DNA of 64,000 nt from Lentihominibacter butyricus (lineage in GTDB: Bacteria; Bacillota; Clostridia; Peptostreptococcales; Anaerovoracaceae): the NCBI RefSeq assembly GCF_025567305.1, contig NZ_JAOQJP010000003.1, positions 62,001 to 126,000 of the forward strand. Direction: 5' to 3'. Shown piece after piece: positions 16,342 through 24,894 of the stretch. The position numbers and the translations under genes are program-made. Within the stretch, counting starts at the first letter, position 1, and each line of letters opens with the position of its first letter. A model generated the notes under the pieces. It was not told the origin of the DNA, ran no database searches, and was given only the letters and a program-made list of their open reading frames with translations.

Positions 16342-18486
16342 TCACTTCATCTGCCCGTATATCCTGCTCACCTCCTGCACGTACATTATGCCGTTGCCCG
16401 GCGCATCGAGGTCGATCTGCGCATTTACAGCATCGATAACCGCATCCGTGCGGTCTCTTTCCACAACGATCAGCAGCAGCTCCTTCTCAGGCTCGATATC
16501 CAGGCTGAAAAGTCTGCTGGTCTCACTCTGACCCGCACCTCGCGCATTTACGATAGTGCCGCTGTATGCTCCCGCACTCTGCGCCGCAGCGAGCATTTCC
16601 TCCGCCATACCTTTGTTGACTATGATATTTATCGCATCGTACATGAATGTCACCTTCTCTTTCTCTGTTATATGATGTTTGTCGCCACCGTCGCCTATGA
16701 ACCTTGCCACCGGCACGCTGAACGTAATGCCGTCGCCCGTCATTCCGAACTGCAGCAGTTTGCTCACCATACGCATGAGCTGATATGCGAGCTTCTGCTC
16801 CGTAACTATCACGAGCACTTCCTTCTCAACGTGATCCAGCCTGAACAGATGCTTCCAGAACCCTTTTGCGGTCTGACGTCCGTAAAATATCGTTCCGCCG
16901 GAGACTCCGCGTTTTCTTGCAAAGTGCAGTATGCGGCTCGCCAGGCCTTTGTACACGACGAAGTACACGCATTCGTATCTGCTGACCGGCTTTTTTCGCT
17001 CTGCATGCTCTTCGCCTGCAGATTTTATCTTAAAAAGCAGGCCCAGCACCTGCAGTGCTATTATCGGCGTCAGCGCGACCATGGAGATCACACCGAACCC
17101 TTCGACGAGCACGTCTGCACCTTCTATCGACTCTGCCGCGCCTTGCGTGAATGTAAGTATGAAGGTCGCCGTCATCGGCCCCGAAGAAACTCCACCTGAG
17201 TCGAAGGCGATGCCGACGAACAGCTTCGGCACGAAATACATCAGTGCCAGAGCCACCGCATATCCGGGAAGCAGATAGTGCCAGAGCTGCAGTTCAGGTA
17301 TCAGTATCCTGATGATCGAAAGAGCCACCGCGCAGCCGACCCCTATAGAAAGTGCGCCGAGCACGTACGAGCGCTTTACATATCCTGAAGTGACGCTTTC
17401 TATCTGATGCGTCAGCACGTGTACTGCAGGCTCCGCCAGTATCGTCACGAGACCTATCACGAAGCCTATGAGTATGAGCAGCCATCCGCCGTGATTTTCC
17501 GCAAGCGTATGACCTATGAATCGTCCGGCATCGAGGAATCCGGCATTCACTCCGGTCAGGAACAGCGTCAGCCCCGCCCAGTTGTAGACCAGTCCCGTGC
17601 ATATGCGTCCGAGTTCACCGGCCTCTACCCTGATCGATATGAAATTGCATATCAGAAAGATCAGCATTATAGGCAATACTGCCATCGCAGATTCCAGCGC
17701 CAGCACGGTGATCTCGTTGAGGAAAGGAGCCAGCACGGATGACGAGCTGCCGTCGATGATCTCTACAGAGCCCTGTATCTCATCCATGTCGAATATGATG
17801 CTCATAGCCATTACAGAAATGACAGCTCCCGTGGAAGCTACAGCAACGAGGCCGAAGCTGTCTTTCTCTGATGACTTTGAGTCTCTTCTCATCGCGGAAA
17901 CACCTATAGCCAGAGCCATTATGAACGGCACGGTCATCGCTCCCGTCGTCGCGCCCGATGCATCGAACGATATCGCCAGGAATTCCTCTGATGTAAAGAT
18001 CGCCATCACGAATATCACCAGGTACAGCACTGTCAGCAGCTTGTAAAGCGGGAACGCTTTTACGATCCTTCCGAGTCCTATGCTCAGAAGCACTGCGATA
18101 CCTATGGATACGACCACCACTATGCTGAATTTCGTGATAGTGCCGCCAGTTACCGATTCGACCTGAGATGCAAGTATGTGCAGATCAGGTTCTGCGACAG
18201 AAATAAAAAAACCCAATGCAAGACCGGCGATCATTACGATTGAAAATTTATTGCTCTTTGTGATCATCGATCCCATCAGGGTCCCTATAGGTGTGACTCC
18301 CAGATCTACGCCCAGCAGAAATACAGATAATCCTGCGATTATCAGAACTGCCCCCAGCAGAAAGCGCGCTATCATGCTTCCCGACATCGGGGTGAGTGTG
18401 AAGCTGAGGATCAGTACAATAACGGTTATCGGTACTACCGATACGAAAACTTCTCTTATTTTGTCCATCAATACAGTCAAGTGCAT
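16342..18486 (-). CDS. DUF1538 tandem membrane protein with two PII-like C-terminal domains
   Basis: The protein is 714 residues. Two homologous DUF1538 membrane modules (about 5-235 and 260-485) repeat the pattern G-V-D-L/N-x-G ... AEP-x-x-H-x-L-x-x-Q-(V/I)-ESVT, as in LAEPAVHVLTHQIESVT. They are followed by two PII-like domains (about 505-605 and 612-714), each with a GG-T/Y-I type turn and an E-x-L-L-x-I-V strand. The architecture suggests a channel or transporter gated by PII-like sensors, but the substrate of DUF1538 is not established. The start is supported by AAAGG upstream. It stands alone, with an AT-rich upstream region. Confidence 0.85.
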   Translation of the reverse strand: MHLTVLMDKIREVFVSVVPITVIVLILSFTLTPMSGSMIARFLLGAVLIIAGLSVFLLGVDLGVTPIGTLMGSMITKSNKFSIVMIAGLALGFFISVAEPDLHILASQVESVTGGTITKFSIVVVVSIGIAVLLSIGLGRIVKAFPLYKLLTVLYLVIFVMAIFTSEEFLAISFDASGATTGAMTVPFIMALAIGVSAMRRDSKSSEKDSFGLVAVASTGAVISVMAMSIIFDMDEIQGSVEIIDGSSSSVLAPFLNEITVLALESAMAVLPIMLIFLICNFISIRVEAGELGRICTGLVYNWAGLTLFLTGVNAGFLDAGRFIGHTLAENHGGWLLILIGFVIGLVTILAEPAVHVLTHQIESVTSGYVKRSYVLGALSIGVGCAVALSIIRILIPELQLWHYLLPGYAVALALMYFVPKLFVGIAFDSGGVSSGPMTATFILTFTQGAAESIEGADVLVEGFGVISMVALTPIIALQVLGLLFKIKSAGEEHAERKKPVSRYECVYFVVYKGLASRILHFARKRGVSGGTIFYGRQTAKGFWKHLFRLDHVEKEVLVIVTEQKLAYQLMRMVSKLLQFGMTGDGITFSVPVARFIGDGGDKHHITEKEKVTFMYDAINIIVNKGMAEEMLAAAQSAGAYSGTIVNARGAGQSETSRLFSLDIEPEKELLLIVVERDRTDAVIDAVNAQIDLDAPGNGIMYVQEVSRIYGQMK

Positions 18487-18752
18487 CCCGCCTTTCTGAA
18501 AATCATGTCAATGCTATCGTGTTAGTGCTACATGTTAGTATCAAGCATCTAATTTTTGTGTGGGTTTCATAATAACACAATTTTCAGATAATAGCAACTT
18601 AATTATTGTTTTGCGACCAAAAAATGTATTTTGAGTGACTTTTCTGATTATTGATTTTTATTAACATATATATAGTACTGTTAAATGCGATATGCTGCCG
18701 TTTCCTGTTTCTTTTTTCTGTTTTTTTTTTCTGGTTTCTTTTTTTCTGTTTT

Positions 18753-19517
18753 CTATCTTGACGGCATGCAAAGCCCGCCGCCCATGCGCATATACGTGCC
18801 TCCTTCTCTGCGGTATGAACAGAACAGCTCCGGTTCGCAGCAGGTGCAGTGCTCACTGACTTTTATCTGCTCTGCCGGGATTCCTGCGAGCTCCAGCTGC
18901 CTGCGGCTGATGCCTTTGATGTCTATATGGCATTTTTCGTTTTTGCGGTCTTCAGGTGCTCTGGAGATGAATTCGTGTGCGAAGTCCCAGTTTTCTGCAA
19001 AGGCCTCAGCTACTTCCATACCGGCTTCAAAGCAGCACAGGCTTATCCCCGGACCGATGTAAATCTGCAGATCTTTTGCATCGCAGCCGTATTCAGTCTG
19101 CATCTTCTCGATCATTTCCACGGCGATCCCTGCGCATGTCCCACGCCATCCCGCATGCGAAAGGCCGATGGCTTCTTTCACCGGATCATAGCAGAAGACC
19201 GCCAGACAGTCCGCATGGACAGTTGTCAGCAGAACATTTTTGATATCGGTGACAGCGCCATCGGTATCCGGGATGATGATCGATGTGTCAACTGCCGCTT
19301 CAACATCTTCCTGACGTATCACTGCAACGTGCTTCTTATGGATCTGTTTTGGAAAAACGCGCACTGCGTTTTCCATGCCAAGCTGCCTGAAGATTTCCTG
19401 ATTATCGTAAGGCGAACCTTCGACTGCCCCGCTTTTCAATGAAAAAAAGCCGGTGACATCAGGGAATCCCTCAAACACCGGCAGATAATCCTTTTTAGTT
19501 CCCGCCTGTCCACTCAT
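18753..19517 (-). CDS. pgeF: PgeF/YfiH-family purine nucleoside phosphorylase-laccase domain protein
   Basis: The protein is 254 residues, the usual family length. Zinc-site residues are visible in LTTVHADCLAVF and GLSHAGWRGTCAGI, and IGPGISLCCFE is a family signature, as is the C-terminal CTCCEPELFCSYRREG. Homologues act as multicopper-like polyphenol oxidases by old annotation; YfiH/PgeF is known as a peptidoglycan-editing factor and related proteins cleave purine nucleosides. The ATG overlaps the end of the phosphatase gene by four bases (ATGA), so the two are translationally coupled. Confidence 0.9.
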   Translation of the reverse strand: MSGQAGTKKDYLPVFEGFPDVTGFFSLKSGAVEGSPYDNQEIFRQLGMENAVRVFPKQIHKKHVAVIRQEDVEAAVDTSIIIPDTDGAVTDIKNVLLTTVHADCLAVFCYDPVKEAIGLSHAGWRGTCAGIAVEMIEKMQTEYGCDAKDLQIYIGPGISLCCFEAGMEVAEAFAENWDFAHEFISRAPEDRKNEKCHIDIKGISRRQLELAGIPAEQIKVSEHCTCCEPELFCSYRREGGTYMRMGGGLCMPSR

Positions 19518-19963
19518 ATCAGTTCCTCCATCAGAGCTTCGCAGCCCTGTATCACGTCATCGTACGTCTCGTCAAAGTTGCCCGTATACCATGGATCCGC
19601 AATGCTGCGATCCGCCCCGGCGTGCTCCAGCAGCCTGGTTATCTTGTGCTCCGGATCACCGCCGCATATCCTCTCGATGTTGCGGACATTGGCATCATCC
19701 ATGCCTATTATATAGTCGAATTTTTCATAGTCCTTTTTCGTCATCTGGCGCGCATGCCTGCTCTCGAACGGTATCCCGTTCTCCCTCAGCTTCTCCTTCG
19801 TTCCCGGATGCGTATCATTGCCGATTTCCTCCCGGCTGGTCGCTGCCGATTCTATGTAAAACTCATTTTCATGCCCTGCCCGGCGCACCATGTCCCTGAA
19901 CACGAACTCAGCCATGGTCGAACGGCAGATATTGCCGTGGCAAATAAAAAGTATTTTAATCAT
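19514..19963 (-). CDS. Low-molecular-weight protein-tyrosine phosphatase
   Basis: The protein is 149 residues from the ATG at 19963. The catalytic P-loop CHGNICRS (Cys nucleophile, Arg) starts at residue 8 and the general acid lies in IADPWYTG near residue 128. The predicted start is at MIKILFICHG; GAGG lies 10 bases upstream. An ATG at 19981 is in frame but would place a six-residue extension before the conserved start. The first codons and the ribosome site form the attachment site of the adjacent integrative element, so the gene has lost its native promoter and must now be read from the element's left end. Confidence 0.93.
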   Translation of the reverse strand: MIKILFICHGNICRSTMAEFVFRDMVRRAGHENEFYIESAATSREEIGNDTHPGTKEKLRENGIPFESRHARQMTKKDYEKFDYIIGMDDANVRNIERICGGDPEHKITRLLEHAGADRSIADPWYTGNFDETYDDVIQGCEALMEELI

Positions 19964-19981
19964 TGTTGCATAACCTCGCAT
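19933..19981. repeat. Attachment site copy 1 (attL-like), 5' end of the LMW-PTP gene
   Basis: The 23 bases 19959-19981 are identical to 31624-31646. The 26 bases before them are similar but not identical to 31598-31623. The site covers the start codon and first ten codons of the phosphatase gene plus its ribosome site. Confidence 0.85.
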
Positions 19982-20077
19982 TTCTTCGTTTTTCTTGGTA
20001 TTTCAGACTTTGTGAGCCCTTGTAAAAAATTGCTTTCTGGCATAAATTGGTGTGTTATGGCATATGTTATACCGCAA

Positions 20078-20118
20078 AAGGTGTAAAATAAGGTGTAAAT
20101 TTCAAGATTTTACACCTT
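20078..20118. repeat. Candidate integrase arm-binding repeats at the left end
   Basis: AAGGTGTAAAAT (20078-20089) and ATTTTACACCTT (20107-20118) form a perfect 12-bp inverted repeat, with a third direct copy AGGTGTAAAT (20091-20100) between them. Tyrosine integrases with an N-terminal arm-binding domain use repeats like these near the core site. Similar repeats occur at 33045-33065 near the third att copy. The hairpin could also terminate the int transcript. Confidence 0.55.
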
Positions 20119-20143
20119 GCCATTTTAAGCTATAAAATCGTAA

Positions 20144-21343
20144 TTACACAACTCGAAGTCTGGCGACTTCTTCTCTGGCATCCTCAAGATTTACATGTGT
20201 ATATGTATTCAATGTAACGCTGATATCTGAATGCCCCATCAAATACTGTAATGCTTTTGGATTCATTCCCGACTTTGCCATATTGGAACAATAGGTATGT
20301 CTGCATACATGTGGTGTAACATTCGGCATCTGAACCTTGTAAATTTTATTATACTTCTGAACGATATGTTTAAAGTAATGCTCCCAGTGTAAGGAATAGC
20401 AGATACTTCCATCTTTATCAAAATATAAAAATCCGCTCTTCCCATCTACCATAGGTTCTGCTTTTGGTGGGTTTCGTTTTTCTATAATCTTCCGAAAACA
20501 TTCTTCCACATCCGCAGTCATAGGTATCTTTCTTGTTCCGCTGGTTGTCTTCGTTTCTTGAATATAATACCCGATTTTTGATTTCTTCTGCAACTGGTGG
20601 TCAATATTAATTGTATGTTCTTTAAAATCAATATCAGAAACAGTCAGTCCACAAAATTCTGAAATGCGAAGTCCCGTCTTAAACAGTATATAAATGCCTT
20701 CGTAGTATTTACTGAAATGTGGATCATCCTTCACAAATTGTAAAAACTTGCGTTCCTCTGCCCTGCTGATTGCCTCTCTTGTTACACTATCATTCACGAT
20801 TACTTCCACCAGTTGAAACTGAAATGGATTTTTCCTGATCAAATCATCGTCAACTGCTAATTGAAATGCCGGTCGAAGAACTCCACGGATGGAATGAATG
20901 GAACTGTAACTTTTCTTCTCCACTTTTTGAAGATGTATCAGCCAACATTTCGCATCGGAAATCCGAACCATATCAATCCTTCTTTTTCCAAATGGATCTT
21001 TCTTCAGAAGATTGATAACCGTTCCGTATCCGGCAACCGTTGTCGGTCTAACACCAGTTCTAGTCGAAATATATTTTTCAACCAGTTCCAGCACTGTCAT
21101 ATTTCCACCATTTGTTACAATCTGGTCAAATCGGTCTGCCTGGATTTTCTTTTCCATTTCCCGAAGTGATGATGTACGACGTTTTCCTTTTGGAGCTGCA
21201 TCATTGTGATCCAGTCTCCAGCTATATATACAGCGTTCTTTTCCCATTTCATCTACATACTTAAATCGATATCTGCCATCCGATAACTGCATTTCTCCAT
21301 TGTGTAATATACGTCCTCTATGATCTCTCCTTTTTTCACTCAT
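20144..21343 (-). CDS. int: Tn916-family tyrosine integrase
   Basis: The protein is 399 residues, close to Tn916 Int. An N-terminal arm-binding domain (about 1-60, GRILHNGEMQLSDGRYRFKY) is followed by the SAM-like core-binding domain (about 85-170) and the catalytic domain. Catalytic residues are visible as Arg in FKTGLRISEFCG, His-x-x-Arg in PHVCRHTYCSN, His in YLMGHSDIS and the Tyr nucleophile in LNTYTH. It lies about 160 bases from the left attachment copy. All key residues are present, so the element may still be mobile. It is the last gene of the replication/integration operon. Confidence 0.95.
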   Translation of the reverse strand: MSEKRRDHRGRILHNGEMQLSDGRYRFKYVDEMGKERCIYSWRLDHNDAAPKGKRRTSSLREMEKKIQADRFDQIVTNGGNMTVLELVEKYISTRTGVRPTTVAGYGTVINLLKKDPFGKRRIDMVRISDAKCWLIHLQKVEKKSYSSIHSIRGVLRPAFQLAVDDDLIRKNPFQFQLVEVIVNDSVTREAISRAEERKFLQFVKDDPHFSKYYEGIYILFKTGLRISEFCGLTVSDIDFKEHTINIDHQLQKKSKIGYYIQETKTTSGTRKIPMTADVEECFRKIIEKRNPPKAEPMVDGKSGFLYFDKDGSICYSLHWEHYFKHIVQKYNKIYKVQMPNVTPHVCRHTYCSNMAKSGMNPKALQYLMGHSDISVTLNTYTHVNLEDAREEVARLRVV

Positions 21344-21478
21344 AATTTTTTAGTCTCCTTCATCAAATGTTCATTTAACTTGGAAGACCGTCTCGGTTTA
21401 TTCATTATACCACAAGACCTTCCCTTCGCTAAGATAAAATGAACATTATTTTCATTACTATTTCTTCTATTCTGTCAC

Positions 21479-21688
21479 TTAAACTGTGCTGGCTGTATCC
21501 AGATAATCTTCAAATAATTTTCTTTTGAACCGTATATGAGAACCTACTTCCAAAATGAAATCCGCTCCCTCATTTTCACCTGCAATCTGCCTTAATCTCT
21601 TTTCTCCAATTCCGTAATATTCTGCTGCTTCGGAAACATTTAAAGAATATTTCTTCCAAACAGGTACTGTTTTTTCTGTATGATTCAT
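21479..21688 (-). CDS. xis: Tn916-type excisionase
   Basis: The protein is 69 residues from the ATG at 21688, with AGGAGG 8 bases upstream; two further codons are possible upstream. It is a winged-helix DNA-binding protein: WKKYSLNVSEAAEYYGIGEKRLRQIA is the helix-turn-helix, and HIRFKRKLFEDYLDTAST the wing and last helix. It matches Tn916 Xis in length and pattern. Excisionases bend the attachment arms to favour excision. The start overlaps the end of the dnaC-like gene by four bases. Confidence 0.88.
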   Translation of the reverse strand: MNHTEKTVPVWKKYSLNVSEAAEYYGIGEKRLRQIAGENEGADFILEVGSHIRFKRKLFEDYLDTASTV

Positions 21689-22500
21689 TCGCATTCCTCC
21701 TCCCCTCTGTTTGTATTCAACAACGTTTTTGCTTTCTCCATTTTCATACTTGCAATCGCTTCTCGTTTACTTACGCCTCCAACATACATTGGCGTACACA
21801 TTTCTAAAATACGGTCATAGATACGCCTTTTATCTAACATGGTCTCGCTTTTTATTTCTTTCAGCGGAAGATTGGTCGTGATGATCAATGGTCGTCCTGA
21901 ACGGATCCTGCGATCTATGACGCTAAAAATAATTCCTAACGCATATTCTGAATTTCGTTCTACTCCAAGATCATCAATAATTAGAAGCTGATAAGAAGCC
22001 AATGCATTGATATATTCCGTTTTGTCTGCTAGTGGAAATATATCATCGATAATGGTATTGAAATTTGTCATCTTTACCGTTACTTCTCGTTTAAGAAGCG
22101 CATTGGCAATACACCCGGCAATATAACTTTTCCCGGTACCAACCGGTCCCCAGAACAAACAACCAATATGATTTCTTTTCATTTCATTCCAGTTATCAAC
22201 ATAATTTTTTGCCTTATGCATTACAGCATCTGACATATCTGCATTTTCAAATGTCCACTCTTCCATTCTGCTCTCGTCAAAACAGATGCTCATATTTCTG
22301 CTGACTAATTCCCGGTGTTCTTTCTCTTTAAAATATTTTTGTTCTTCTTCATATGCTTTTCTGTCACAGGCACATTGCCTGGAATGTTTCTTCATCCCCA
22401 TAAATCCACCCTTGGGGAAAAATGCTTCTTTCGCTTCCCCACAGACTTTGCAGTATCGCAAACCATCACTGCCTACACATACGGTATCTTCTTCCCTCAT
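21685..22500 (-). CDS. DnaC/IstB-like AAA+ ATPase (helicase loader-like)
   Basis: The protein is 271 residues from the ATG at 22500, whose first base is shared with the stop of the preceding gene (TGATG). A zinc-finger-like N-terminus (YCKVCGE ... CACDRK, residues about 16-45) precedes an AAA+ domain with Walker A WGPVGTGKS, Walker B LLIIDDLG and sensor ITTNLP. Such proteins load helicase at phage or plasmid origins. With RepA_N upstream and int/xis downstream it suggests that the excised circle replicates on its own. Confidence 0.88.
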   Translation of the reverse strand: MREEDTVCVGSDGLRYCKVCGEAKEAFFPKGGFMGMKKHSRQCACDRKAYEEEQKYFKEKEHRELVSRNMSICFDESRMEEWTFENADMSDAVMHKAKNYVDNWNEMKRNHIGCLFWGPVGTGKSYIAGCIANALLKREVTVKMTNFNTIIDDIFPLADKTEYINALASYQLLIIDDLGVERNSEYALGIIFSVIDRRIRSGRPLIITTNLPLKEIKSETMLDKRRIYDRILEMCTPMYVGGVSKREAIASMKMEKAKTLLNTNRGEEECE

Positions 22501-23027
22501 CACAAACTCTCTCCTTCCCCATAGCAATAATTTACTTCATGACATTTATTTCTTTTATATTTCTCAGTTACTTTACTAGGTGCCACATTTCCGGCTTCTG
22601 CACAGCCATTTTTACGACCAGATGATGGGTGCTTTTCCGGCTCTATTACAGCCATCTTTTCAACCGCCTTATCATCAACCGTCTGTAAACTTATCTCTTC
22701 AGATGGAATTTTCACATATAAATGATTGGGTTTTGAAAAACCACCGGATCTGCGAACCAATAGTCCCACATCATCTAATTCCTTCAACGCTGTCTTTACA
22801 GAAGATTTGCATTTATCGATTTGAACAGACAATTCTTCTATTGGAAATATCAGATAAACATTTCCATACTTATCTATCCAGCTATTCTTTCTCGATATCC
22901 GTGCCCGGTCATACAAAATCATATAAAGAAATTTTGCACTTTGAGAAATTCGAAGCTTTAGCAAAAACTTCGGAAACTGGAAGTACTGAATCATCTGCTC
23001 TGACTCCTTCATGTATTCATATTTCAT
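22500..23027 (-). CDS. RepA_N-like replication initiator protein
   Basis: The protein is 175 residues from the ATG at 23027; an ATG 14 codons upstream is possible but lies in a degenerate stretch. The YFQFPKFLL ... SQSAKFLYMILYDRARIS ... WIDKYGNVYLIFPIEELS pattern is the RepA_N winged-helix domain of Gram-positive plasmids and mobile elements. The helix-turn-helix continues with CKSSVKTALKELDDVGLL. The C-terminal 60 residues are basic and variable. It presumably binds repeats in the element's origin; candidate sites lie at 23.5 kb and 24.3-24.5 kb. Confidence 0.82.
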   Translation of the reverse strand: MKYEYMKESEQMIQYFQFPKFLLKLRISQSAKFLYMILYDRARISRKNSWIDKYGNVYLIFPIEELSVQIDKCKSSVKTALKELDDVGLLVRRSGGFSKPNHLYVKIPSEEISLQTVDDKAVEKMAVIEPEKHPSSGRKNGCAEAGNVAPSKVTEKYKRNKCHEVNYCYGEGESL

Positions 23028-23697
23028 TCTTTTTCTCGCCTCGTTTCTATGCGAATCGGACATTCGCAATCCGCTTCGCTACTTGCTCATGAGCGCAGTT
23101 GTTTCGTGAACTGCGTTCAAATTATTGTAAAAATCATTTTTCTGCCGGCTCAAAAATGTCCTTACACATATTCAAAAGATGAAGGGCATAAATACAGGCT
23201 CTTGAGGAAATTTTTTTATTTTTCCTGCAAAAAATACCCTTTCATTAATACGAAACGCTGAGAGGCATTTTTACAGTCCCCTGATGAAAATTTTTTTATT
23301 TTTTTGATCAAATGAATACTTAAAAACAAAAAACACCCACCTATTCAAGGTGAATGCTTTATCAAAATTTCATTGTTTTGTTGTCTGTGACTCTTATCCA
23401 GATACGCCTGTGTGTCTGCTAAAATGTAATTGTCAGCAATTATATTTTCACGTGGGTATGGGGAACGTAATCCCCATCAAGTCTGCTACTCGTAAGTAAT
23501 ACAAAATTGTCAAAATGACAATACTGTATTACACGGGTGGATCTTGCTCTGGTTGTAATACATGAATTCATATAATATATAGGCCCAAATGGGCACTTTC
23601 ACCATTTGAGCCTATATATTATATGTCTTTTGGATAATGGCTTAAAAAGTAGCTGTCTAGACCGTATGTTTTTACTGTAGAATTGATTTTATAGAAG
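23028..23697. other. Noncoding AT-rich region with two large inverted repeats
   Basis: There is no convincing gene. A 17-bp inverted repeat with two mismatches (23496-23512/23516-23532) is centred on ATTGTCA-AAA-TGACAAT. A 24-bp inverted repeat with one mismatch (23569-23592/23602-23625) begins CATATAATATATAGGC and has a 9-base loop. T-runs at 23209-23222 and 23289-23306 are also present. Lying between the broken primase and repA, these are candidates for an origin, a transfer origin or a terminator of the primase transcript. Confidence 0.5.
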
Positions 23698-24229
23698 CTA
23701 CAGATGTGTTTCCAAAAGCCACTGAAGACCACTCATGTTTTCTGCAATATCATTTTTCAGGAACACATTACCTGTGATAGTGACAAAGCGATTTGTAGCA
23801 CCGGACACATAAACTTCAACATTTTCTTTTTTGATGTAATAGGTATCCTTGTCGTAGCTGTAGCCCTTTTCTACAAACAGAATGATTCTCAGGACGGTTC
23901 CACTGGGACTTACTTCGATATAGGTATCCTGGAAGTGAGATACGATTTCCGCTGCCCAAGGCTGTAGAGTCCCCCCCATCCTTACAGTGGTCAAGGTCGA
24001 TAGCGATAATTTCAGCGCCAACACGGATGCCGATGCCGTCATAGCTATCTGCCACCTTCATTGCAGAATCGAAATCTGCAAATGTGTCCGGCTGATTCAC
24101 CGAAGCATGAGTGCCGGTTAGCGGATTATAGGGAACCTTCGTAAGTCTGGGTTTTCGTTCCTCATACTTCCAACCACACCAGCCTCTATACTTCTTGAGA
24201 TAGGCCGGTATATTTTCCAGATTAACCAT
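23698..24229 (-). pseudogene. Frameshifted, truncated primase N-terminal domain
   Basis: Two overlapping frames give one protein. The first (start 24229) reads [23 protein letters not shown] through [16 protein letters not shown]; the second continues [24 protein letters not shown] to a stop at 23698. The junction is a run of seven G (minus strand) near 23972-23980, a slippery site for replication or sequencing. The pattern is that of phage/plasmid primases (prim-pol N-terminal domain, acidic DLDHC). Even rejoined it is only about 180 residues, so the helicase part is missing. It is the first gene of the minus-strand replication operon. Confidence 0.75.
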
Positions 24230-24312
24230 TTTATTTTCCTCCTTCGTTTGTCTTCATCAGTAAAAGGACAGCTGCCGCCGGTTTAAGTACCGGTTTTTCA
24301 AATTACCTGCCT

Positions 24313-24530
24313 TCACTACTCAATGGAGGCGAGATTGGCTTTTGGCCGAAACAATTTGAAATAATTTGCGCTTCTATTTCCCACTGGAGAGAAATCCTTG
24401 ATTTGAGCGGATATTTTTGAAGAAATATTCCTTACACCTACCAATGGAGGTCAGTTTGAGATTTGAGCCACATTTCCTAAAAAATTTTCTTTTACTATCC
24501 ACTGGAGACACGGAAGACGTTTTGACGAAG
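24313..24530. repeat. Four degenerate tandem repeats of about 60 bp
   Basis: The motif C(C/T)A(A/C)TGGAG recurs at 24321, 24381, 24441 and 24499, giving periods of 60, 60 and 58 bases. Each is followed 13-15 bases later by TTTGAGC or a variant, and by an AT-rich stretch. The array sits upstream of the primase pseudogene and next to a minus-strand terminator. It has iteron-like spacing and could be the replication origin or a regulator-binding region of the element. Confidence 0.6.
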
Positions 24531-24532
24531 GA

Positions 24533-24569
24533 AAATAAAAAATCCTCCAAGTCGTAATGACCCGGAGGA
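24533..24569 (-). terminator. Rho-independent terminator, minus strand
   Basis: On the minus strand TCCTCC (24564-24569) pairs with GGAGGA (24543-24548), with an inner GTC/GAC pair, followed by TTTTTTATTTT. No minus-strand gene lies upstream, so it would stop antisense transcripts coming from the plus-strand restriction genes' side. Confidence 0.5.
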
Positions 24570-24612
24570 AATGGATGTTGCTATATTGTAATTTTTACCT
24601 AGTAGATATTTT

Positions 24613-24626
24613 CACGTATTCGTGAT
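24613..24626. promoter_or_regulatory. Small inverted repeat upstream of the type III operon
   Basis: TCACG-TATT-CGTGA lies 44 bases before the XRE regulator start and just before GATAAAAT, a possible -10 box. It is a candidate operator for the regulator. Confidence 0.35.
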
Positions 24627-24669
24627 AAAATAGAAGGCAGTTATTGACGATAGTTTATGGAGGACGAAC

Positions 24670-24894
24670 ATGGCTATTACATATAAGAAGCTATTTCACA
24701 TGTTGATAGATAGAGAAATGACACCGGCGCAGCTTCAGAAGGAGGCTGGCTACAGTGCCAATATATCCACAAGGCTCCGCCGTGACCATTATGTATCACT
24801 GGAGTCCATGGAAAAGATATGTCGTGTGCTGAATTGCAAGGTAGACGATATTATTGAATTTGTACCGGATAAGGAGGATGAAAACGATGGCTAA
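24670..24894 (+). CDS. XRE-family regulator heading the type III restriction operon
   Basis: The protein is 74 residues and is almost entirely an HTH_26-type domain: YKKLFHMLIDREMTPAQLQKEAGYSANISTRLRRDHYVSLESMEKICRVLNCKVDDIIEF is the helix set, with an acidic tail (KEDENDG). GGAGGAC precedes the ATG. Its end overlaps the start of the methyltransferase gene by eight bases, so it is probably a controller that delays or tunes restriction-modification expression after transfer. TCACG-TATT-CGTGA upstream could be its site. Confidence 0.85.
   Translation: MAITYKKLFHMLIDREMTPAQLQKEAGYSANISTRLRRDHYVSLESMEKICRVLNCKVDDIIEFVPDKEDENDG

Noticed and set aside
24313..24530. CRISPR array
   Set aside because: The repeats are degenerate over the full 60-base period, with no constant repeat plus unique spacers and no cas genes.
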